The notes below the pieces were generated by a model that did not search any database, was not told where the DNA came from, and saw nothing but the letters and a program-made list of their open reading frames with translations. From the NCBI GenBank assembly GCA_946480785.1, contig CAMLLD010000090.1, forward strand, positions 1-22,728: a stretch of 22,728 nt of DNA, given 5' to 3'. This DNA comes from an uncultured Blastocatellia bacterium. Its GTDB lineage: Bacteria; Acidobacteriota; Blastocatellia; Pyrinomonadales; Pyrinomonadaceae. The translations under genes were made by a program, and so were the position numbers. How positions within the stretch are numbered: position 1 is the stretch's first letter; each line of letters opens with the position of its first letter. This document shows positions 1 to 8,929 of the stretch, one piece after another.

Positions 1-2
1 CG

Positions 3-2420
<2,418 letters not shown>

Positions 2421-2456
2421 GCGGCGGTCTTTGTTCTCGTAAGCACGCGGTGTAGT

Positions 2457-2465
2457 TGGTAGAAT
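2457..2465 (+). promoter_or_regulatory. Candidate extended -10 promoter (TGGTAGAAT)
   Basis: The nine bases match the extended -10 form TGnTATAAT at 8 of the 9 bases (TAGAAT in place of TATAAT), but no convincing -35 box lies 16-18 bases upstream. The element ends 7 bases before the GTG start at 2473, so transcription would begin at about the start codon. No Shine-Dalgarno sequence is visible, and a leaderless message is the natural reading. Inferred from spacing only. Confidence 0.4.
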
Positions 2466-2472
2466 CACTTTC

Positions 2473-2661
2473 GTGGAAAAAACAATCCGGGTTTTCAAGT
2501 CCTTTGTCGAAGCCGAAGAAGCAGACAGGGAATATTACCGCTCGCTGTCGCCGGAAGAACGAATCGAGCTTTTGTTAACACTGCGAGATCAGTTCAGTCC
2601 GTATCCCGATGAACTTACAAAAGGATTTGAGAGAGTTTGTCGAGTTGTTGAGCGCACTTGA
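2473..2661 (+). CDS. Small partner protein of the downstream nucleotidyltransferase (62 aa)
   Basis: This small acidic protein has the pattern KTIRVFKSFVEAEEADREYY followed by a SPEERIELLLTL helix and a C-terminal FERVCRVVER. From memory this resembles short unnamed proteins often encoded just before nucleotidyltransferase genes. It starts at GTG (2473) with no Shine-Dalgarno site, and its last 53 bases overlap the next gene in another frame, which suggests translational coupling. By position it could be the antitoxin or a regulatory partner of the nucleotidyltransferase, but no DNA-binding motif is evident. The role is inferred from arrangement only. Confidence 0.72.
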   Translation: MEKTIRVFKSFVEAEEADREYYRSLSPEERIELLLTLRDQFSPYPDELTKGFERVCRVVERT

Positions 2662-3046
2662 CGTGCACTTTCTGGTCGTCGGAGCTTTTGCTGTTGCTTA
2701 CCACGGTTATCCCAGATATACAGCCGACATCGATCTCTTCATCGAACGCTCACCTCAGAATGCCGAGCGGTTGCTACAGGCCATTCATCAGTTTGGCTTT
2801 GGCGACATTGGGCTCACCGATCAGAACTTTTTGCGAGGAGACCAGGTAATTCAGCTAGGTGTTGCTCCAAACAGAATCGACGTCATGACTCATATCTCAG
2901 GAGTTACGTTTGACGAGGCGTGGGAGTCGCGGGAGTTTGGTGAAATCGGCGGCTTGCGCATTCCATTCATCTCCCGGGAAATGCTAAAACGAAATAAAGC
3001 CGCTTCGGGGCGCACACAGGATCTTGCAGATCTCGAACACCTCTAA
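2609..3046 (+). CDS. AbiEii/MNT-like nucleotidyltransferase, possible toxin of a two-gene module
   Basis: This 145-aa protein belongs to the DNA polymerase beta-like nucleotidyltransferase superfamily. It shows the core pattern G25-A-F-A-V, H32-G-Y-P-R-Y-T, then D40-I-D42, the two metal-binding aspartates. D91 in the strand RIDVMTHISG is a likely third carboxylate. The C-terminal LKRNKAASGRTQDLADLEHL is the usual tail with a conserved lysine and a K..GR..DL.DL pattern. Relatives include AbiEii-type toxins, which transfer nucleotides to RNA targets, and uncharacterised defence or housekeeping proteins. The start ATG at 2609 lies within the preceding 62-aa gene. The fold is confident. Toxin activity is inferred from gene arrangement and small size, and a nucleotidyltransferase of unknown target is equally possible. 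Confidence 0.85.
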   Translation: MNLQKDLREFVELLSALDVHFLVVGAFAVAYHGYPRYTADIDLFIERSPQNAERLLQAIHQFGFGDIGLTDQNFLRGDQVIQLGVAPNRIDVMTHISGVTFDEAWESREFGEIGGLRIPFISREMLKRNKAASGRTQDLADLEHL

Positions 3047-3059
3047 TTGGAGACGTTGA

Positions 3060-4016
3060 TTGCCATCACACTACGACGACTTGGAACCGCTTGAGCTCGC
3101 AGGGGTCAAGACGTATCCGCTTGCCTCACGTCATAGCAAAGTTAATTTGGAGGATTTTGCGAGGGCGATTGAGAGCGAGGCGACGGTGGGGGAGTTGCTC
3201 GCGAGTTTGCCGAATGTGCTGGCGGTGCAGTCGCTCAGGCAGATTGCCGAACGCGTGCGGCGCGCGCGTGACTTAAAGAAGCCGATCATCTGGGGCATCG
3301 GCGGGCATGTCATCAAGACGGGATTGGCGCCGCTGCTGATTGATCTGATGCAGCACGGGTTTGTTTCGGCGATCGCAGCGAACGGATCGGTGTTGGTCCA
3401 TGACGCCGAGATTGCGTTGATCGGTTCGACGTCTGAAGACGTTGATGCGACGTTGGCGGAAGGTGTCTTCGGCGGCGCGGATGAGACGGGCAAATTGCTA
3501 AACGGCGCAGCACAGGATGGAGCGCAGGACCAGATCGGATTAGGCGAAGCTGTTGGACAAAGACTGCTGGCGATGAATCCGAAGCATCGAGAGTATTCGC
3601 TTCTCTGCGCGGCTTACGAAAACAAAATCCCTTTTACGATTCATCTCACCATCGGCGGCGACATCGCGCATTTTCATCCCACCGCCGACGGCGCTGCATT
3701 AGGCGCGACGAGCCACACTGACTTTCGTCTGCTCGCCGAACTCGTGAAGCGCATGGACGGTGGCGGAGTTTATCTGAACGTCGGCTCGGCAGTGGTCCTG
3801 CCCGAAGTTTTTCTCAAGTGCGTGACCCTCGTGCGCAATTTGGGCCATCCACTCACGAACATCACGACCGCGAATTTTGATTTCATCCAATCGTATCGTC
3901 CGCTAACAAACGTGGTGCGCCGACCCACCGAAAAAGGCGCGGGCGAGGGCTTTTCGATCACGGGCCACCACGAACTCACGATTCCCTTGCTCGCGGCAAT
4001 GCTAAAAACCGCTTGA
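3060..4016 (+). CDS. Deoxyhypusine synthase-like family protein
   Basis: This 318-aa protein has the look of the NAD-binding deoxyhypusine synthase fold. Motifs are PIIWGIGGHVIKTGL at 75-89, AANGSVLVHDAE at 106-117, GSTSEDVDATL at 122-132, the GGDIAHFHPTADGAALG region at 199-215 and NVGSAVVLPEVFLK at 240-253. True deoxyhypusine synthase modifies eIF5A, which bacteria lack, so the substrate here is unknown. The stretch that by eye corresponds to the GGGVVKHH active-site segment reads GSAVVLPE, so the catalytic lysine appears absent. The start is TTG at 3060: an in-frame TGA immediately precedes it and GGAG (3049-3052) sits 7 bases upstream. It lies 13 bases after the nucleotidyltransferase gene. 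Family assignment is good; function is unknown. Confidence 0.82.
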   Translation: MPSHYDDLEPLELAGVKTYPLASRHSKVNLEDFARAIESEATVGELLASLPNVLAVQSLRQIAERVRRARDLKKPIIWGIGGHVIKTGLAPLLIDLMQHGFVSAIAANGSVLVHDAEIALIGSTSEDVDATLAEGVFGGADETGKLLNGAAQDGAQDQIGLGEAVGQRLLAMNPKHREYSLLCAAYENKIPFTIHLTIGGDIAHFHPTADGAALGATSHTDFRLLAELVKRMDGGGVYLNVGSAVVLPEVFLKCVTLVRNLGHPLTNITTANFDFIQSYRPLTNVVRRPTEKGAGEGFSITGHHELTIPLLAAMLKTA

Positions 4017-4053
4017 CCCGCGCGCAGCCCTCAGGTAAGCTCACGCCTCCGCT

Positions 4054-4078
4054 GAAATTGAAATCGGATTTCAATTTC
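4054..4078 (+). promoter_or_regulatory. Perfect 12-1-12 inverted repeat upstream of the siderophore receptor; candidate metal-responsive operator
   Basis: The left arm GAAATTGAAATC and right arm GATTTCAATTTC are exact reverse complements separated by one G. The repeat lies 29 bases before the receptor ATG. The core TGAAATC-G-GATTTCA has the 7-1-7 geometry of Fur-family boxes but only partial identity to the Fur consensus. A TTGAAA hexamer (4058-4063) inside it could serve as a -35 box. The 1-base centre and lack of a following T-run argue against a terminator. Fur, DtxR or another dimeric regulator are all possible; the receptor's function makes iron control the first guess. Confidence 0.65.
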
Positions 4079-4107
4079 GCACAAGAACACGAGGAAAGGT
4101 TCGCGTC

Positions 4108-6447
4108 ATGTCAGCCAAGGTCTTCCCGAAGCTCGGTCTTGCTCTACTCCTTTTAATAACTTTCTCGATCGCTGCCACAGCCCAAACAACCCAGCGAAAG
4201 ACGATACTGACGGGCAAAGTCTTCGATCCAAATCGCGCCGCCATACCCAATGCCGATATCTGGATCAGCGGCAACGAAGCGAACCCAACTTCGACCGTCA
4301 CCGACGCGAACGGCGAGTTTTCCCTGCTCCTCAACCCCGGCGAATACCACGTACGCGCGATGGCCGAAGGCTTCGCCGAAGCCACCGAGACAGTGAACCT
4401 GACGGGCCTAAAGAATTCGCAATCGATCGAATTAACACTCTCCCTCGCCTCATCAAACGCCACCGTCACGATCACCGACATCGCGGCTTACGGCATCAAC
4501 ACGATCAGCACGGCGACCAAAACGCTGACGCCCCTGCGCGACATTCCGCAGTCGATCTCGGTCGTGACCAAAGAACAGATTCGCGATCAAGCGATGGCCA
4601 GCATCACGGACGTCGTCGCTTACGTTCCCGGCGTCACGTCGCACCAGGGCGAAAACAATCGCGACCAACTCGTTATTCGCGGCAACAGCACCAGCGCCGA
4701 CTTCTTTCTCAACGGCGTGCGCGACGACGTTCAGTACTATCGCGATCTCTACAACGTCGAGCGCGTCGAAGCGTTGAAAGGCCCAAACTCGATGCTTTTC
4801 GGCCGCGGCGGCGGTGGCGGCGTGATCAATCGCGTCAGCAAAGAAGCCGGCTTCTCGGCGCTGCGCGAATTCGCGTTTCAAGGCGGCTCTTTCGGCGCCA
4901 AACGTTTCACCGCCGACCTGGACCAACCAATTAACAATCGCCTCGCGTTGAGACTCAACAGCCTTTACGAAAACAGCGGCAGCTTCCGCGACTTCGTCGA
5001 TCTCGAGCGTTACGGCGTCAACCCGACCGCGACCATCGTCGTCGGTTCAAAAACCGCGGTCAAACTTTCATACGAGTACTTCCACGACGGACGCGTCGCC
5101 GATCGCGGCATTCCGTCGTTTCACGGCCGTCCGGTCGACGTACCCATCGAAACCTTCTTCGGCAATCCGGACAACAGCCGCGTGCGCGCGGGGGTGAACC
5201 TGTTCGCCGCGAACGTGGACCATCAGGCCGGTCGCTTCAACATTCACAATCGCACGATGTTTGGCGATTACGATCGCTTCTATCAAAACTACGTGCCCGG
5301 CGCGGTCACCGCGGACAAATCGAAGGTCGCGATCACCGCTTACAACAACGCCACGAAACGCCGCAATCTCTTCAACCAGACCGACGTGACGTTCAACGCG
5401 TCGACCGGCAAGGTGCGTCACAATCTTCTCGTGGGTGCAGAGCTTGGCAGACAAAACACCGACAACCTGCGCAACACCGGTTTCTTCAACAACACCGCGA
5501 CTTCGATTCTCGCGCCGCTTTCAGACACGACGATCGACACGCCCATAACGTTTCGCCAGAACGCAACCGACGCAAACAACCACATCAAAACAAATCTCGG
5601 CGCGACTTATCTTCAAGACCAGATCGCAATCAATCGTTATCTACAAGTCGTGACCGGCGTGCGCTTCGACTATTTCGATCTTCAGTTTCACAACAACCGC
5701 AACAACCAGGACCTGCGTCGCATTGATCGCCTGGTCTCGCCAAGAGCAGGAGTCATCGTCAAGCCGGTTACTTCTCTCTCGCTTTACGCCAACTACGGCG
5801 TGGCCTACTTGCCGAGCTCGGGCGATCAATTCTCTTCGCTGACGACGATCACGCAACAAGTGAAACCGGAGCAGTTCAGCAACTACGAACTCGGCGCGAA
5901 GTGGGACGTGCGCCGTAATCTCTCGCTGACGACCGCAGTCTATCGCCAGGATCGCACCAACACGCGCGCCACCGATCCCAACGACCCAACAAGAATTCTG
6001 CAAACGGGCAGTCAGCGTACGAACGGTTACGAACTCGGCCTCAACGGCAACATCACGTCGAAGTGGAGCGTCGCCGGCGGCTATGCTTATCAGGACGCGT
6101 TCATCACGAACGCAACTGTCTCCGCAGCGAAAGGCGCGCAGGTCGGACTCGTGCCGCATCACAGTTTCTCGTTGTGGAACAGTTACCGCGTGCTGTCGAA
6201 TCTCGGCCTTGGCCTCGGCGTCGTTCATCGCGCAGACATGTTTGCCGCTGTCGACAACACCGTCGTGTTGCCGGGCTACACGCGCGCCGATGCCGCCGTG
6301 TTCTTTTCTGTCAACGAACACTGGCGTCTGCAAGCAAACATTCAAAACCTGTTCGACACGCGTTACTACCTGAACGCAGACGGCAACAACAACATCTCTC
6401 CCGGCGCATCGCGCGGCGCCCGCGTTGCGCTCATCGCGAGGTTCTAA
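4108..6447 (+). CDS. TonB-dependent siderophore receptor
   Basis: This 779-aa outer-membrane receptor should import ferric siderophores using TonB energy. A signal peptide (1-26, ending ATAQ) is followed by a carboxypeptidase-regulatory-like beta-sandwich (~30-118, with the pattern GKVFDPNRAAIPNADIWI and TDANGEF). The plug domain spans ~140-246 and carries DIPQSISVVTKEQIRDQ, PGV, QLVIRGNS and the FGRGGGGGVINRVSK block typical of siderophore receptors. The rest is a beta-barrel ending in the expected C-terminal Phe (VALIARF). A strong Shine-Dalgarno run (GAGGAAAGG, 4091-4099) sits 8 bases before the ATG, and the inverted repeat at 4054-4078 suggests metal-dependent control. No siderophore synthesis or uptake-ABC genes are adjacent, so it may use foreign siderophores. 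The ligand cannot be told from sequence. Confidence 0.93.
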   Translation: MSAKVFPKLGLALLLLITFSIAATAQTTQRKTILTGKVFDPNRAAIPNADIWISGNEANPTSTVTDANGEFSLLLNPGEYHVRAMAEGFAEATETVNLTGLKNSQSIELTLSLASSNATVTITDIAAYGINTISTATKTLTPLRDIPQSISVVTKEQIRDQAMASITDVVAYVPGVTSHQGENNRDQLVIRGNSTSADFFLNGVRDDVQYYRDLYNVERVEALKGPNSMLFGRGGGGGVINRVSKEAGFSALREFAFQGGSFGAKRFTADLDQPINNRLALRLNSLYENSGSFRDFVDLERYGVNPTATIVVGSKTAVKLSYEYFHDGRVADRGIPSFHGRPVDVPIETFFGNPDNSRVRAGVNLFAANVDHQAGRFNIHNRTMFGDYDRFYQNYVPGAVTADKSKVAITAYNNATKRRNLFNQTDVTFNASTGKVRHNLLVGAELGRQNTDNLRNTGFFNNTATSILAPLSDTTIDTPITFRQNATDANNHIKTNLGATYLQDQIAINRYLQVVTGVRFDYFDLQFHNNRNNQDLRRIDRLVSPRAGVIVKPVTSLSLYANYGVAYLPSSGDQFSSLTTITQQVKPEQFSNYELGAKWDVRRNLSLTTAVYRQDRTNTRATDPNDPTRILQTGSQRTNGYELGLNGNITSKWSVAGGYAYQDAFITNATVSAAKGAQVGLVPHHSFSLWNSYRVLSNLGLGLGVVHRADMFAAVDNTVVLPGYTRADAAVFFSVNEHWRLQANIQNLFDTRYYLNADGNNNISPGASRGARVALIARF

Positions 6448-6474
6448 CCGCAGTCTCGTGAAAAGCCGCAGTCG

Positions 6475-6483
6475 TGCTAAACT
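6475..6483 (+). promoter_or_regulatory. Candidate extended -10 promoter (TGCTAAACT) for the DksA/TraR-like gene
   Basis: TG-C-TAAACT matches the extended -10 pattern and lies 60 bases before the GTG start at 6543. No good -35 box is seen. The predicted start near 6490 would give a ~50-base leader that includes the hairpin at 6507-6525. Weak evidence taken alone. Confidence 0.35.
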
Positions 6484-6506
6484 CCGCGTGCATTTATGAG
6501 TACAAA

Positions 6507-6525
6507 GCGCGCGGCGTGAGCGCGC
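6507..6525 (+). repeat. GC-rich inverted repeat in the DksA/TraR-like gene leader
   Basis: Two GCGCGC arms (6507-6512 and 6520-6525) flank the 7-base loop GGCGTGA. They could form a short stem in the 5' leader just before the AAGGG ribosome site (6531-6535). It is not followed by a T-run, so a terminator for the upstream receptor gene is unlikely but not excluded. Alternating GC is common in this genome and may be chance. Confidence 0.3.
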
Positions 6526-6542
6526 GGACAAAGGGTTAACTG

Positions 6543-6917
6543 GTGGACGCTGAAAAACTCAAACATTTCGAAAACCTGCTTCGCAACCAGCTTAGACAAT
6601 ACACCGAACAGATCCGCACGGATCAGGCAGCGGCACTCGAGCTCTACGACGATGGCGTGAAAGACAGCGTCGATCTCTCGGTGCAGGACTTACAAAAAGA
6701 GATCGCTCTGCGGTTGGGTGAAAAGAGTTCGCAGGCCGTGGCCGACATCGATCAGGCGCTACTCCGGATCAAGGAAGGAACTTACGGCATGTGCGCGCGC
6801 TGCGGTAAACCAATCGACGAACGCCGGCTCGAAGCGATGCCCACCGCGCGTTACGACGCCGCGTGTCAGGCGATCATCGAAAGCGCCGACGGCGAGGACG
6901 ATCTGCCGACGCTTTAA
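6543..6917 (+). CDS. DksA/TraR-family C4-type zinc-finger regulator with an altered finger
   Basis: This 124-aa protein matches the DksA/TraR family, which binds the RNA polymerase secondary channel and tunes initiation. The N-terminal half (~1-80) is a charged helical hairpin. The C-terminal finger reads CARCGKPIDERRLEAMPTAR followed by YDAACQ, giving C84, C87, D105 and C108 with the usual 17-residue spacing. The third zinc ligand is therefore Asp rather than Cys. Family members with degenerate fingers exist (for example DksA2 of Pseudomonas), so the protein may still be functional with weak or no zinc binding. The GTG start at 6543 is supported by AAGGG 7 bases upstream. The stop codon directly abuts the stop codon of xerC on the opposite strand. 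Confidence 0.9.
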   Translation: MDAEKLKHFENLLRNQLRQYTEQIRTDQAAALELYDDGVKDSVDLSVQDLQKEIALRLGEKSSQAVADIDQALLRIKEGTYGMCARCGKPIDERRLEAMPTARYDAACQAIIESADGEDDLPTL

Positions 6918-7832
6918 TCAAGCCTTCGGGTGCGCCTTATCGTAAACCTCTACTAACTTCTCCATCGAAACATGCGTGTAGATCTGCGTCGTTGAGAGAC
7001 GCGCGTGTCCCAAGAGTTCCTGGATGTCGCGCAGGTCCGCGCCGCTGTCGAGCAGGTGCGTCGCGAACGAATGACGCAGCGCGTGCGGGCTGATGTTGTG
7101 CATCCCCGCGCAGATGCGGATGTACTTCTCCACCATTCGGCCCACCGAACGCGTCGTGATACGCGTGCCCTGGTAATTCAGAAACAACACTTCTTCATCG
7201 CGTTTTGAGATTGGCGCGTTGAAAAGAAACTTTTCGCGCACTTGCAGATAACCGCGAATCGCTTCGGCAGCTGGATCGCCGAACGGAACGATGCGCTGTT
7301 TGCGTCGCTTACCGGTGACGCGAATCAGGCGGTTGTGCAGATCGACGTCGGAAACGTTGAGCGTCGTCAGCTCCGCGACACGCACGCCCGTCGCGTACAT
7401 CAACTCCAGCATCGCGCGATCGCGTTTGCCGAGATCGGTTTCGAGATCGGGTGACTCGATGAAGCGGATAGCCTCTTCGATCGAGAGATGCGTCGGGAGT
7501 TTCTTTTCGAGTCGCGGCGTGGCAACGAGTTTCGCCGGGTTGAGTTCAACAACACCTTCACGAACGAGAAACTGAAAGAAGGTGCGCAACGCGGCTAGCT
7601 TGCGCGCGATCGAGGCTTTCTTCTTTTGCGCGCTGTGAAGCTGGCCCAGCCACTCGCGAATCGTCAAGTGATCTATTTCGGTAATGTCCGGTAGGCTGCG
7701 CGGGCGCGCTCCGCTTGGATCGAGGAAGTCTAAAAATTGTTCGAGGTCGCTGGCGTAGTTGCGTAAGGTGTGGGCGCTGACGTTGCGCTCGTAGCGCAGA
7801 TGTTCGAGGAATTGCTCGATCAGCTTTTCCAT
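6918..7832 (-). CDS. xerC: Tyrosine recombinase XerC/XerD family
   Basis: This 304-aa protein is the normal length for a chromosome-dimer-resolving Xer recombinase. The N-terminal SAM-like core-binding domain covers ~1-90 ([21 protein letters not shown]). The catalytic domain shows R151 (GVRVAEL), K175 (TGKRRKQR), H250 and R253 ([12 protein letters not shown]), H276 ([10 protein letters not shown]) and nucleophile Y285 (IYTHV). All six key residues are present, so it should be active. It lies 11 bases after the VWA gene and downstream of trmFO. The trmFO-xerC pairing also occurs in Firmicutes (gid-codV), which favours a housekeeping Xer over a mobile-element integrase. XerC versus XerD cannot be settled from the sequence alone; the trmFO link favours XerC. 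Confidence 0.92.
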   Translation of the reverse strand: MEKLIEQFLEHLRYERNVSAHTLRNYASDLEQFLDFLDPSGARPRSLPDITEIDHLTIREWLGQLHSAQKKKASIARKLAALRTFFQFLVREGVVELNPAKLVATPRLEKKLPTHLSIEEAIRFIESPDLETDLGKRDRAMLELMYATGVRVAELTTLNVSDVDLHNRLIRVTGKRRKQRIVPFGDPAAEAIRGYLQVREKFLFNAPISKRDEEVLFLNYQGTRITTRSVGRMVEKYIRICAGMHNISPHALRHSFATHLLDSGADLRDIQELLGHARLSTTQIYTHVSMEKLVEVYDKAHPKA

Positions 7833-7843
7833 TTATATAAGGA

Positions 7844-8929
7844 CTACCAGCCGTCCGCGGCCCCTCGCGTGCGAGGAGCATAATAACCCTTTCGCGAACG
7901 CACTCGAACATCGTTGCGCGTCTTGATGCGCAGATCGAGCACGTGCACGCGGCCGTCGCGCGTATCGACGCTCGGGTAATAACTCAACACGTATTGCTGC
8001 GAGAGATCGGCAGCGATCTGATCGAAAGCATCGTCGAGTTGATCGGTCGTCTTCGGAATGTAAACCGCGCCGCCAGTTTGCGTCGTCAACTGTTCCATGC
8101 GTCGCTCGGCGGCGAGCGCGCGCAGGTTCGCGCCTTCGTACAAGCCGGTCTGGACCACGTAAACCTGGCAGTCGTCCGCGAGCACACGTTGGACCACCGT
8201 GTCGAATTCGGTGATGTGACTCGTCGTTTCGATTCCGTCAGACACGATCACAAGCACGCGCCGGCCGGCGTACGGATGTAAGTAGGTCGACGCGGTGACG
8301 ATCGTGTCGAAGAGCGACGTGCCGCCTTCAGGTTTGCCAAACATCGCGATGGTCTGCTCGAGTCGATGCACGTCGGAAGTGAGCGCCTGGGCCAGGTAAC
8401 TATCGGTCTCGATCGAATAGATCGCTGCTTCGTCTTTGCTGCGCATCACCTTTCGGAAAAAACGAATTGCCGCCTGCTTTTCAAATTCGCGCGCGGAATC
8501 AAGACTGCCGCTGTTATCAAACAGCATCGCGAGCCGCACGCTCGTTTCCGAACGCGATATGTCGCTCAGTGGTCGTGGCTCACCGTCGACGCGCAGTTCG
8601 AAGTCTTCCAACTTCAGATTGACGACGGCGTTGCCGCGCTTGTCGATCACCGAAGCGGGAATCGGCACGAGGTTGGAAGTGATGCGTACGACGTCATTTT
8701 CTTCGAGGTCAGCGCTGACGGCTTTCGAAGGAGCGGAAGGCGAGCTCGGTGAACCCGGACGGTTCGGATCGGCGATTGGACCAGGCGCGGGCTTCGGGCC
8801 TTTGTTAGGTTGGCGTCCGGACTGGCTCCAGACCGGCGCAGCCACTGCGAGCGCAAGGATCGTCGCAAAGAGAATTAGGCGAACGCCGTTTCTTTTCGGT
8901 TGTGGTGTTGCGTGAGCCACTCGTCCCAT
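7844..8929 (-). CDS. Secreted VWA-domain protein (VWFA-related acidobacterial type)
   Basis: This 361-aa protein starts with a basic n-region and hydrophobic signal (~17-36, ending VWSQ), then a Pro/Ser-rich spacer (~40-70). A short beta segment follows (VRITSNLVPIPASVIDKRG and LKLEDFELRVDGEPRP) that precedes VWA domains in acidobacterial proteins. The VWA domain has an intact metal-binding MIDAS: D138-N-S140-G-S142, T204 (GGTSLFD) and D231 (VSDGIET). Such proteins are probably exported adhesion or scaffold proteins, but no partner is known. The ATG at 8929 lies inside trmFO, a 55-base overlap. It is retained because no later start would keep the signal peptide. The position between trmFO and xerC suggests co-transcription, not shared function. 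Confidence 0.88.
   Translation of the reverse strand: MGRVAHATPQPKRNGVRLILFATILALAVAAPVWSQSGRQPNKGPKPAPGPIADPNRPGSPSSPSAPSKAVSADLEENDVVRITSNLVPIPASVIDKRGNAVVNLKLEDFELRVDGEPRPLSDISRSETSVRLAMLFDNSGSLDSAREFEKQAAIRFFRKVMRSKDEAAIYSIETDSYLAQALTSDVHRLEQTIAMFGKPEGGTSLFDTIVTASTYLHPYAGRRVLVIVSDGIETTSHITEFDTVVQRVLADDCQVYVVQTGLYEGANLRALAAERRMEQLTTQTGGAVYIPKTTDQLDDAFDQIAADLSQQYVLSYYPSVDTRDGRVHVLDLRIKTRNDVRVRSRKGYYAPRTRGAADGW

Noticed and set aside
4054..4078. Inverted repeat as a rho-independent terminator of the deoxyhypusine synthase-like gene
   Set aside because: The arms are AT-rich, the spacer is only one base and no T-run follows, so an operator is more likely.
5641..6531. 296-aa minus-strand open frame within the siderophore receptor
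   Set aside because: It is a shadow of the receptor frame, with composition typical of reverse-strand translation and no recognisable domain.
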